A DNA stretch of 64,000 nucleotides from Gnetum montanum (taxonomy: Eukaryota; Streptophyta; Gnetopsida; Gnetales; Gnetaceae), in contig MNCI01017890.1 of the NCBI GenBank assembly GCA_015680685.1, positions 178,757-242,756 on the forward strand, given 5' to 3'. Of the stretch, positions 46,550-58,972 are shown in pieces. The first letter of the stretch is position 1, and every line of letters starts with the position of its first letter. The notes beneath the pieces are model-generated. The model saw only the letters and a program-made list of their open reading frames with translations, was not told where the DNA came from and did not search any database. The position numbers and the translations under genes are program-made.

Positions 46550-49500
46550 GAAAAGTTGTTGAGACAAACCTACGTCATAAGCCACCTCTCCTACATGTTG
46601 CAATAAATCAAATGGTCATTTGCAATAAGTAGTAAGAATGCCTTTTCTATGAAAACATCTAATGTCTTTTAATAGAAAGACACATATGAACACTTTATAA
46701 CAAATTGCAAACTTGATAGATCTCCTCCTATGATTCGTGTAGCTAGTCTAAAGATCTTAATATGCTTTTAGTCACTCTTGAATCTCCTTAATTCAATTAG
46801 TTTTATGCATTACTATATCTGACATTATCTACTATTTTTCTTTAATTTCATTTCAATGTAAAGGAGTTCACCAAGGTCTATTGTAAAATGTCCCATATGG
46901 CACTACTTTTAAATTCACTTAGTAGTTGTTATTATAGGAAAATTCAGCCAATGGTAATAGTATATCCCAATTATCCAAAAATTGTAAAGCATAAGATTAT
47001 AGCATATCCTTCAAAACTTGGATTACTCTCTCAACCTACCTATCCATTAATAGATGGTATGTTGAACTCAAATTCATCTTGGTACCAAAGCTATCCATAA
47101 AGGCATGCCAAAACTAAGAATTGAATTAGACATCATGATTAGAGATAATTTTAACAAAGATGTCATGCAACCGTACAATCTTAGAGATGAATTATCATAT
47201 TCTCTACACTAGCTATTGTCTTTGTAGCAAGAAAATGAGTTGATTTGGTTAACAAGCCAACAATAATGAACATGAATCCTTTTCAACCATAGTGCAAGGT
47301 AAACTAGTAATGAAAGCCATATCAATCATCTTCCACTTCCCCTATGGAATAGTATGAGGGTACATGTAACCACTTAGGTATTGGCTCTCAAGCTTAATCT
47401 ACTGCTTGCTCAAGCACTTTGCCATGAATTCACCAATTACTTCTTCACACCTAGCCACCAATATATCCTCTTTATTAAGTGATACATCTTATCACTTTGA
47501 TGATGCATTTGAAACTTACAAAGGTATGCCTCCTTCAACAAACATTGTCATAAGGACTCAAGCATACTAAGTCAATCCTTATAACAAAGAAACTACTATA
47601 ATCTCTAAATTTCTACTATAATCTCTAAATTTATATATTATTTAAGATGCTTACACCAAGAATTTGATTATCACTTCAAACAAATCTAATGTAACACATT
47701 TGACTAAATTGCCAAGCTATAAAGTTTACCAGACACTTAACTTAAGGCATCTATAATAATGTTGTTTTTACCTATTGGAAATTGGGTGGTAGGATCAAAA
47801 TTGACTAATAATTTAATCCACATCCTCTAATGTAGATTCATCTATGGATGATTCATTAAGTGTTGTTCTCCTTTGTGATTAGTTCAAATTATCAATCACT
47901 CATTGTACAAATAATGATATCAAACCTTCATGACATATACCACTACTTCAAACTTAAAATCATGAGCAAGATAACATGTCTCATGAGGCTTTAATTATCT
48001 TGAAGCATATACCATCACTTTTCCATCTTACCTAAGGATACATCCATAATCATTACTTGATGTATCAATACAAACATCATACAATCTACCTAGTATAGGT
48101 GAAATCAAAATAGGAGTTGAAAATAGTCTACTTTTGAGAGCATCAAAAATAGCTTAATATTATTGGTTTTAAAGAAACCCAACATCGATCCATAACAACT
48201 TCATCAAAGGTAGAGAAATATGAGAGAAATTCATAATGAATCTCCTATAATAACCTACCAAATTAAGAAATTTACAAATCTCTCCAACATTCTTAGGAAT
48301 CAACTAATCACAAATAATTGATATCTTATTTGGTGCATTCTATACTAGCCTTTGAAATAACATGTCCTAAGAATTGGATCCCCTTGCATGAAAATAAATA
48401 TTTAGAAGATTACGTAAACAAATGATGCTCCGTAAGCATCTACAAAATGATCCTCAATTGCTGCTCATAAATATTTTCTAATTGTGCATACTTCAAAATG
48501 TCATTGATGAACAAAATGACAAATTAGTCTAGGTATGACCTCATCATGTTGTTCATGAGGTTCATAAACATAGTAGGAGCATTAGTATGTCCAAATGGCA
48601 AAAAAAAAAATGAACTTATAATATTCATATCAAGTTCTATAGGCTATCTTGAAAACATCCTTCTCTCTATAGCAAACTTGATGGTATCTAGATTTCAGAT
48701 CTATCTTGGTGAACACTTGATCTTCTTTCAACTAATTGAACAAATCCTCTATGTAGTGTAAAGGATACTTATTCTTCAAAGTCACCTAGTTGAGCTATTG
48801 GTAATTGATGTACAACCTCATACTACCATTCTTCTTCTTGGTGAAGAGAATAACAACACCTCAATGTGACACACTTGGATGAATCAAGCCCTTATCTAGT
48901 AGCTCTTGAAGTTGAATCTTTATGTTCACTAACTTGATAGGTTACATCTTTTGTAGAACCTTAGAGATACGTTTGGTGTCTAGTTTGAGAGTAATCTCAA
49001 ACTTAACATTATTCCTTGGGGGTCTAGGTAATTTTGAATGAAAGACATCAAGAAACTCATAGACTATAGGGAGCTGATCGATCTCTTGTGAAGAAGAAGA
49101 CTTGCAAACTAAAAATAAAAAGTACAAATAACCCTTCTGCAACAAACAACAAAAATACCTTGAAGAAACAAGCTCAACTTAACCTTCCACAACCTAGTGC
49201 ATACACTTACCTATGCACCATTATTTATCACCAAGAATAGTGTCACATGACAGTAATTTAAGCTTCCTTGATAGTAAAATAACCAATCCATAATCAAGAT
49301 AATGTCATATCCTCCTAGACTCATGATGTGAAGATTACTACTAAGCCAAGAGACATCCTGCATCACCAAAGATGAAAATATACAGATTTGATCCACAACA
49401 AGTACATTCATCCTAATTGTTCTAAGTGCAAGATCTTGATTAAGACATTGACTCTTCAAACCCAAATGACTAGCCACCCATGAATCAACAAAAGAATGAT

Positions 49501-49900
49501 TGACACTATGATAAAATAAAATGAAAATTGCAAAATCTAAAACCATACCTTCATTTTTCATTACCATGTTGGATTGAACATAAACATGTTCATACATCCT
49601 AACACTACCCTAATCACTTGCTAATCTACCTCCAATGTGGGATCCACCATTGCTTAATTACTTCAAATAATTGAAGCTCTTACTACCCAACTAGTCATAC
49701 TTATAATAGGTATAACAATTCTTCTTGAGATATCCAATCTTTCTATAGGCATGACAAGTAATGGGTCCACAAGTGGTCCCATCACTCGAAGGTTGTTGCT
49801 ACTACTATCCACCTGAACTAGATTTGTGGGCTAACTTAGGCTCATCTAATTTCCTTTAAGAGGTTTGATCCCTCTTTTGAGAATGATCTTTACATGCTGC
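46550..49900 (-). pseudogene. Element D pol relic (protease, RT, RNase H, integrase), chromovirus-like
   Basis: Minus strand, highly decayed. Protease at 49211-49597: HSFVDSWVASHLGL, then GGYDIILIMDWL; the catalytic Asp before the HSFV stretch is lost (it reads YHSVNHSF). RT begins with a LPIVYEFLDVFHSKLP-like spacer (49085-49040), and the catalytic box reads FIND (near 48510). Integrase is visible near 47090-46560 as an FSTAFHP-like region, RRRSIKF and FLLKDI, then KGILTTYCK and VGEVAYDVGLSQQLF. The order and motifs fit Tekay/Del-type chromoviruses. B2 splits the integrase end. Confidence 0.75.
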
Positions 49901-50800
49901 TTCATCCAGCTGACTATGCTTTAGGTCTGTTACAAAAACACATGCATCTTGATATGTTTGAATATTAAGGGAAAGAAAGTGGTCTTTAATGAATACACAA
50001 AGATCACAAATGAAATGATTTGCCTTCACCTTCTTATTCAAATGTACATGAGGCACATACATACCAAGCACTAAAATCTTGGCATTGTACTTGGACATGG
50101 TTTAATTCCTCTGATAGAGATGATAAAATTCATTTGCTTTGGCCTTCACATACTCAAAATGAATATAACACTTATTGAAAGTAAGTAAGAACTCACTCCA
50201 ATGAATGTCATAGTCCTCTCAATGATGTACCTTCTCTTGGATAGCCCACCAATGACCAATGAAAAATTTGAATGAGTAGATTACTAATCAAGGTTATTAC
50301 TTAGAAGTATAATTCATTTGTTTGAAGGCCTTGATGACCTCCTCTAGTCATTTAGTAGCAGCAATACGGTCCTTCTTTTTCTTGAAAGTAGATGATCCTA
50401 ACTTATGAAATTGCTTCATAAGTTTATGTTCCATTGGTTATCTGTCACCACTACCATAACCTACAACAATGTGCAAAATAGATGTGTTCAAGTTCTTCTT
50501 TTTATGCTAATGAAGGAACTAGAATAGATAGCCACTAATGTTTGCTTGATTGATCTTTTCATTTGTGGTAGGAGTACAAGGAGCATTAGGAACAAATGGT
50601 TCAACTTGCAATTTAGTTACATGCCACTTATTTTGATTTGGAATGGGTTCATGTATAGGTTGCTAGGCCCAACATTCATCCTTCTATTATAGCCACATCT
50701 ACATTTAGCAACTGCCATCACTAGACATAAAAACACAAAATGTGAGGGTAGTAAAACCTATGTTCTAATAATAGCTTGTAGCATCATCCTTCCTAGCCTT
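49690..50800 (-). pseudogene. Element D gag relic
   Basis: Minus strand. The frame 49856-50098 matches the end of the retrotransposon Gag domain (KVKANHFICDL..., SLNIQTYQDACV). A degenerate zinc knuckle at 49700-49755 reads CHAYRKIGYLKKNC, where one Cys and the His are both Tyr. The N-terminal part is too decayed to trace. Confidence 0.65.
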
Positions 50801-51009
50801 AGGTTAGGAAGCATTATGTTGGGTATAGAACCCATAAATGAAAGGTCATGATGAGGAGTAGATAAAATTAAAGCAAACTAATGATGTGATAAGAAAAGGA
50901 AAAGAAAACACATGATAATCATGAACAAATTGAAAATAGAAATTAACATTGAAAAAAATGATGTTGCATGGTAACATAACAAATTATATCAAACTAGAAC
51001 TACAGACAT

Positions 51010-53335
51010 TCTTGAAAATAACAATAGATCATATAAATGTAAATTAAGGCATAATCATAAAAATATCGAGTAGTACAACATATGTCTAGAAGCACAAATA
51101 AAGCCTAAGAATCCAAATACATAAACCAAAATAAAAGGATAGTCTAATACATGTCTAATCTATATCAAAATATGCAATAGTGTAAATAGTCTAATGGCTA
51201 GAAAATAAATATACAAAGCATCTAAAAAACAGTAATAAAGAGCAAAGGTATTCTTGCTTCACCTAGCCTTGGTGACTTAAAAATAAAAGAGAAAGTTAGT
51301 ATGAATTGAGTAAAAAACCTTGGAATCTTCTTTGGATGATTTGAGGACAAGTCTTATGATAATCTAGGCTAGGACACATTGACCTACAAACACATGTCAA
51401 TAGACCATAAGCATCTCGAGCATCATAGATCACACATGTCATGCATGGAACAAGCAAAATAAAGAATTAAACTACTAAACTAATTTATCCACCTCCACTC
51501 ATCAACCTATAAATAAGGAGGCTAGCGCACATCATAGTTAGTTTCAAATATGTGAATTATTGACAAGAGTACTTAGCCAAACTAAATGCCAAACCATCCA
51601 CATAAATAAACTAGCAAACAACCATGCACATGGATTTATTAATTAAGTTTCATACATAAACTACTAGTGTTAGAGATTTTTTATGACTCTTTTATAATAA
51701 TTTGAAGGTAGCAAATGGACCAATGAATATAGGATCACCCTCCTGTATAGGATGGAACCTAAAATGAGAGCCACATTGATTTATTTTAATTGGAGTTAAA
51801 AATCAATTATCTCTAGGAAGCCCATCTCCAACCAACCACTCAACTTAGTACTAGCTCTTGATAATCAGTAAACATACAAACATACAAACATGTACAAATC
51901 AAACATTGATGGTGGAAAGACATAAACAAATGAAACAATAGGCTCAAATGATCAACATTTCCAACATAACTTAGCAATCAACTCCAAGGTTAATTCCAAC
52001 AATCCAGCATAGTTTAAGACTACTCACATGGTATCAAAAGATGTTGAAAAGTATCAAAAGGTGTCAAACTTAGTCCCAACAACAAGCTCAAGTCAAAAAG
52101 AAAAAAAATGAGACCACAAGCTTATCGTGAACACTTGTGACTAGATTGTGATCCATGGTTTACCTCAAAATCTAAATGGTAGTGTCAAACATAAAATAAT
52201 GACACTTTTTGTCAAATCATGAATTAACGATGACCCATGGATACTATACCATAATCTAAACATGACTCATAGTTGACCTAGAGTTATGAAAAATGATGAG
52301 AAATAAAGAAAAAAACACAAATTTTTTCACTACAACCTATGGTGGATGACCACCACTTGTGGTGGACTTGTGATTTTACAATTTTTCCAAATAGAGACTT
52401 GAAAATGCACTTGAAGTTGTTTGGTCAACCATGATCTAACGATGACCTATGGTGGAAGACCACGATCTAACCATGACCTATGGTTAGCATTGATACTGAC
52501 ACCAAAACTCATGGTTAACTTGTGGTTTCAATGCTAATCATAAAATGGTTAGAAATGATGATGAATGATTTCTAAAAATTTCTAGCAACAAGTCAATGGT
52601 GATGTAGGGATCAATTGCGTATGTTTGAACTAAAAGAAAATGTTCAAAAATACTCAAAAGCATGACATAGGAAGAAAAACACTATAAAAGCTTGAAACTT
52701 TTTTAAAACAATGAAAATTTGGAATTCAGAAAAATTGACAAAATCCATCTAGACATACAATGAGATGATAATTTTGATATCAAAATGAAAGTCATATGCA
52801 TAATAGCCATATTTGAAATGGTTTATACATTGATTTCTCATAAAACCCTATCCCTTGAAAGTCATCAAATTACAAAAATTTTAGTAAAACAAATCTCATG
52901 AATAGTGCATAAAAATCATTTACCACTATAGAAGCAAAGCAAGACCCCACCCACAAAATTGAATGCATATAACGTGAAAATTTCAGCAAAATCCAAACCA
53001 CATTGAATATGCATAAAACTTAGAAATTACAAAATACATGAGAAAATGATAAGAATCCTCACCTAAAATGTAGGAAGTACAAAACCAAGAAGATAGCATA
53101 TGATCTCAGCCACACAGATATAAAATACATGCACAACAAACCAACAAAGCTCTCATGATATTGCTACAAGTCTCTAATTTGGTAGCACTTTCACATCTAT
53201 GTGTAATGGATGCCAAAGTGCCCAAAAGAATGAAGTGTGAGATTTGAAATAGAAAATCTCACAACAATCGAAATGTACAAATTAATGCATAAAATTGCAA
53301 AATTTTAAAATATTCATAATTTATCATTTTCAAAA
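51010..53335 (-). repeat. Element D right (5') LTR, truncated
   Basis: It aligns with the three left LTR pieces over most of its length. The inner limit is uncertain and could be as far left as 50790. On the outer side the homology fades near 53280, no TGTAATAGCCC-type end is seen, and copia coding sequence follows, so the LTR start is lost. The LTR was at least 2.3 kb. Confidence 0.7.
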
Positions 53336-53344
53336 CAAAGTTTT

Positions 53345-55790
53345 TAAACAATGACATAACCATTAGAGCTAATTCATTCAAATGTATGCAATCTATTTAC
53401 TTCTCGAGCAAGGGGGAATGAGTGGTACTTTGTGTTGTTCATTGAAGGCTTTACTAATATGCCTTGGATCTACGAGTTGATTATAAAGTTCTAAGTGCTT
53501 AATAAGTTTAAGTATTTTTAGAATATGGTTAAAAATGAAAAGAGTTACAAAATTATCATCTTAAGATCCAATAGTGGGGATGAATATGCCTCTCATGAGT
53601 TTAATTAGTTTTGAAATAATTCTAGAATATAACAATAGTTTATAACACCCTATTCTCCTCAACAAAATGGTATTGCTAAAAGAAAATTTTGCATGGTTGT
53701 GGAGATGTGAAGATGCATGATGCATATTATCCAAATGCCAAAATATCTTTCGATAGAAACAACTTATTATGTAGTTCACATTATAAACTATGTTCTAACT
53801 ATAGATTTCAATGATATATCTTTGATATATAATGATTTGACAAAGGACTAGTGTTGATATCACATCTTCAATTGTTTAAGAAAGTTTGTTATATACATAT
53901 TCCTTTAACAAATCATAAAAAGTTGAAACCTAAAGCCCTAATTGGGTCCCTTGTTGCTCTAGTATTTATTTAACCACAAAGTATACCAAGCATGAGATAT
54001 CAAGGAGTGGAAGATTATAATTTCTAGAGATGTGGTTTTCAATAATACATTCCTAAATTCAGTCACACCATGATGATTCCTAGTGAGAATTAAATGGTTC
54101 CTTCTCCCAAACCAATAAAGATGTCACAATCCGAAACTTCCTTGAGAGAAGATATAGATGAACAAGCTATTGTGGATTAAGTTGATCATTCCACTCAACA
54201 TGCTAAAATCATAAGTCATCAACAATTATGGTTTCAAAATCAATTAAATAATTTAATATTGATAAAACTGGAACATATTAATAAATTCCTAATAAAGCAC
54301 CTAAGTGAAAAAGCATTCTTTGTGCAAGATCATTCTAAATTGACTAATTCAAAAGGGATATCTGAAGTGAATGAGCCCATAAGTATGCAAGAAGCACTAA
54401 AGATTAGATAAAAGTAATGAGAGCAAATTTTAACATGCTAAAAAAAATAGAAACTAGAAAATTGTTAAGCCTACCAAATTTCATAGTGTTATTACGTAGA
54501 TGGGTGCATCATCGACAAGTACAAGACATGATTAGTGATAAGGCTATGCATATTGTAAATACATAGATTACAAAAAGACTTTTGCTTGAATCATGAAGTA
54601 AAGAACCATAAGAGTTATACTATCCTTAGTAAGCACTTATAGTTGCCAACTATATTAATTAGATGTCAAATCTACATTGTTAAGTGGAGATATGCAAGAA
54701 GAGATTTGTGTGCTAACTTGAAGGCTTAGTGGAAATTTCTTGTTTAGATTATGTTTACAGACTAAAGAAATCCTTGTATAGTTTGAAAAAAGCTCCCTGT
54801 GAATGGTACATAAACTTTGATAATTGTTTATATAAAGAAGGGTTCAAAAGATTTGATGTAGATGCTAGTAGATACATGTACTCAACTAAAGACTCATGGA
54901 GGGTTGTTATACTTGTTTTATATGTTGATGATACTGGAAAGTCACAAGGTTGGATCCAAAAGGTTAAGAGTTAGTTGAAATCAAAATTTGAAATGTTAGA
55001 TATTAGCCTTGTTAAATTATTTTTTGGGTTTTGAGATTGATTAGTCATCCAATTATATAAGAATTACTTAGAAGAAATACATTGTTGAGCTTCTAAAGGA
55101 ATATCATATGTTGAAATGTAAACCATGGTTGATACCTCTGGATCTAGGTAGTTGCCCCAAAAAGGACAATTCCAAGTTAATTGGTGAACACATTGTGTAT
55201 GTAGTGAATCCCTTGTCACAATTTAATGAGAAACCTACTAAAAGTAAAATGACAATGACTTTGGGAATTCTAAAGTATATTAATGACACCCAAGATTTTG
55301 GATTAATTTAAGATTGCTCTTCTAAAGTTCAACTTGAAGGTTATATAGATGTTAACTATGGAGGAGATACCATAATAAGATTTTCCATCACTAGACTTCT
55401 TAATAAGGATAGAGGAAATGTGATATCATTGTGGTCTACAAAACATAAGGCAATTTCAATGTTCATCACAAAGTGCCATTCAGCTTGTGATAGATTTAAA
55501 GTGGTTGAATCAATTATTCATCGAGTTGAAAGAAGAGATTTCAAAACCAAGAACTTTATCCTATGATAACCAAAGTGATATAAAGTTGATTAAGAATCTA
55601 GTTTTCCATGAAGAAACAAAGCACATTAAGATTACAATGCATTATATTAGATATGCCCTTGTAGAAGGGTTTATAGAGATTGTCTACATCAACACTTGTG
55701 ATCAATTAGCTAATGGTTTCACTAAACCACTTAGCTCTAGAAATTTCCAAAAGTTTACAGTTGCAATAATAATCCCATGTTTTATTTGAT
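53345..55790 (+). pseudogene. Ty1/copia pol fragment (integrase, RT, RNase H)
   Basis: Integrase core: PLELIHSNVCNLFTSRARG then YFVLFIEGF and LRSNSGDEYAS (53366-53580), then HPILLNKMVLLKENF. RT: YRLKKSLYSLKKAPCEWY (54750-54810) and the catalytic stretch LVLYVDD (54910-54930). RNase H region: EGYIDVNYGGD, SLWSTKHKAIS and the end FHEETKHIKITMHYIRYALVEGF...DQLANGFTKPL (55600-55735). These are standard copia landmarks in the correct order (integrase before RT). Gag, protease and both LTRs are not recognisable. Stops and shifts are frequent. Confidence 0.85.
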
Positions 55791-57000
55791 AGAGTATGTT
55801 TGAAAATATCACTTTCAACAGTGGTTCATTTATGAGTCAAACCATGTATAATTGTAAGTAACTATATGTTGTAACGTTCACAATTATAACTATCATAGTT
55901 CATGTAATAGATGATTAGTCTAATTATGACTTATCAACTATTCAATTATTTGTTATTTTTAAGTGTGTTATGAAGAGTCACATCTCTACAATTACAATTA
56001 TGTTGCTTTATCAAGATGCTAGCATGTTAATACCAAGGCATTTCAACTCTAGCATTAAGAAACACATTACTCACATCATTGAAAGACTACCTTGGGGTTC
56101 TAGTCCTTGTTTTGTTTAACCATGCTTACTCCCAAAAAGATTCTGTTCACGGTTTACCCTTTCATTTCTTGACACAAAATTGCATTTTACTAAAGATTTT
56201 TTTTTAAAGATTCAAGGGGAAAGTATCAAAAGCTAAAACTATTTGATTATACACAGCTCAAAACATATAATCAACATGATACTTTTGTATACTTTAAGCT
56301 AAACATTATAATACTAGATCATGTAAAGGTCTTGACATTTATGAGGTAGGGATAGAAAGGGAGGGTTGGTATAGCTATGCTCTCATAAGCAAAATAGAAA
56401 CAAAGAAAAATAATAAGAAATAAAATCAACTTCAATAAAAACTTTAAAGAACTCCTTAAATTTATTTCATTGTATTAGTTATTTGTTCATACACTGCTAT
56501 TTGCAATGGAATTTAAAAAGATGCTATCCATCTCATAATTGATGTGGACTTAAGAGCAATAGAAAGTGTACTACAAGTTGAGAACAAGTGTTTTGTAGCA
56601 TCAACTAGTTCTAAAGATTGATTCAGTTAGGGATTTATAGGATAGATATCTATGGGCTCAAATTCTTCTTTAACTAGACTTTTAATGTGGACTTTCACTA
56701 ATTAATTAGCTATCTAAATCTCCACCACTCCAAAAATGTTGGATCCCCTAGGCTCTTAGTAATAGTGCTCACGACATCAAACCATTTAGACATGCAAACA
56801 AAAGATATAAATGAGCACCAATGAGTAAAAAACTTGCACACTAATCCATACTTTTTATTTGATAATAACAATTGTCCTAAGCCTACATATTTACGGTCAA
56901 CTACCATCCATCTTGATTTATAATCTATCTTCTTATTGGAAAAAGGAAAATCAAGTGAAAAAAAATTCTTGCATTACATGCACAATGCTGGTGTTCCTAC
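55791..57000. other. No recognisable gene
   Basis: AT-rich DNA with only short frames. The first 300 bases may contain the 3' end of the copia element, but I found no matching LTR pair. Confidence 0.5.
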
Positions 57001-57250
57001 CTCATGCACTATGAATTTCACCGATCCTCAAGGTACCAAGAAACACATTCCATCATTAGAATGTATTCATGAGGTACCAAGAAACACATTCCAAAACATA
57101 TAGATTAAGTTGTTATGATAATGTAAAAGTACACCTCATGCAATATGAATTTCACCAAACCTCATTATAAAACCTCATTATAATGTATTCAGGCAATACC
57201 AACAAAGGCATTCCAAAACATAGAGATTAGGTTATTGTGATAATGTAAAG
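57001..57250. repeat. Imperfect tandem repeat, two units
   Basis: 57001-57134 and 57135-57250 share CTCATGCA(C/A)TATGAATTTCACC, ATGTATTCA and CATTCCAAAACATA(T/G)AGATTA in the same order. The unit length is about 115-134 bp. A shorter internal repeat, GGTACCAAGAAACACATTCC, occurs at 57032-57051 and 57073-57092. Confidence 0.85.
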
Positions 57251-58972
57251 AAACGAATCTTCGAAAAAACAATATAGAGCATATCTCAACTACCTAAACA
57301 AATCGGATTTTACTGTTTCTGCTTTATTTAGAATTTGAAACCCGGCGGACTGCGATACCTAGACAGGATGCAGTTAGTAGCCGTTTGCATTCCACCTGCT
57401 GCGATATAGATAAACGTGCTATCAAGTCATTGCTTAAATGTCAAGAAGTTACAGAGCTATTTCCAATTCTTCTTTCGAGAGAACTGTTTAATAATGTTGC
57501 TTGGCTTGGATAGAAAGCAATTTTTATGATTTGTTTAAAAAAAAAAAACATAAAAGGAAGTTTCCAAGATGTGATACACTATTGTTTTTCTGCCTCAATT
57601 TATCTTCAACCAACGCAAAATGTCTGAACTAAAAGATGATGTCTCAAAACTGCGCAATTTCTGTCATAGAAATGTGCGGAATACAAACCAGGTACTAGAT
57701 AGTAGACAGCAAATTCCGCTGTTTCTGAATTATCATGAGGAAAAATTGTAGTGTTATAAGCAGCCAAAAGACACATCTCACAATCTCACCGTGTAATAAA
57801 TGTAGCTATAAATCAGCCACACAAATGGTCTCAAGTAAGATTCTATATCCAGATGCAACAAATGTGTTAATCACGAAAACCATATCATCAAACCTTGGAA
57901 CAGAGCAAGGTAATGAAGATTTGCAAATGAATTCGCTTGTAAGAAGTAAAATGAATGTATCATTCTAAACTAATAAAATTGGAATATTATGTGATGGAAC
58001 CCTAATTAGGTTTCTTGGTCGATCTTTAAGATTCCAAGAAATTTCTTGCTCTACTTATTTGAGTTTAGTTGTTTTAATAAAAAAGGTTGTGGCAGGATAA
58101 GTATTGAATCTCCCGCGTGATAACCCTTTTTAATAAAGAAGATTATGGCCGTCTTCTTTAATGCAAATGCTCTCATATTGCACACAGAAGGGCCCCATCC
58201 TTACTACAGGGGACACCTTTTTTTCCTGTGAGATAAGGTAACAGCTTTCAACAAAATGCAAATGCTTCATTTTAATCATTAAAAAAATTACAGCCTAAAG
58301 AGGGGTCTCAGTTAACGTAAGTGAAAAATTCAGTTTCAGTTTTTTTAAAAAAGCAACAAAATCCTTCTTTCCTTTTATCCCATCAAGTTACATCCATCTG
58401 TCTGGTTCACTGCCTATGTAAAAGAGGTAATTTTATATAGTTGCCATGGGATTTGAATCCACAGCCTATAGTGAGGAGACAAACCCCTCACTGATAAGCA
58501 AAAAGCTTCAACACTAACATTCAAACACAACTATCTGAAAATATTTAGAGAATTCCTTTATTTGCAGAACCACGAATGAGATTTCTTATTGTCGATGTCA
58601 TTTGGTTTACAAACCATAAAACGGGACTTTGACATAGAAAAGAAATGCTACATACAACGTGATGCATCTCAAATCTGTGAATACCTTACACAAGGAAAAG
58701 GTAACATTTGAAAAGAAATGACATAGCAATTTAATATTATCATAATTATTTTCAGAAGAAAATGACAAATAAAAAACCAATATGACAACAATGTTAATAA
58801 ATCAATAAATTCAACTGGCTTCGCCAGAAACTGTGAAGCAAATTTACAAGTAATTTAGCAACTACACTCCACTGAAACAATGACGAAATGAAAAATACTG
58901 ATAATTACCATGCTAGGAGATCAACTGTGTCCTCAGTGAATGTTCCATCTTCATTATCCATTTGTTAAACCA
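57251..58972. other. Intergenic DNA downstream of the O-fucosyltransferase-like gene
   Basis: It contains the probable 3' UTR of the minus-strand gene near 58700-58972. Several AATAAA signals (TTTATT on plus) occur, but none is decisive. A possible tRNA-derived SINE piece lies at 58440-58500. No other coding signal is convincing. Confidence 0.5.
58440..58500 (-). other. Possible pol III A/B-box pair (SINE-like remnant)
   Basis: The minus strand has TATCAGTGAGG (58486-58496) and, about 26 bases later, GATTCAAATCC (58449-58459). These resemble the A and B boxes of tRNA promoters. No cloverleaf forms, so a SINE remnant is more likely than a tRNA gene. Confidence 0.3.

Noticed and set aside
57541-57550. 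A-run as a LINE or processed pseudogene tail
   Set aside because: No coding or LINE motif precedes it on either strand and no flanking duplication is visible.
58430-58520. tRNA gene on the minus strand
   Set aside because: A TTCAAATCC loop is present, but no acceptor stem, D-arm or anticodon arm forms.
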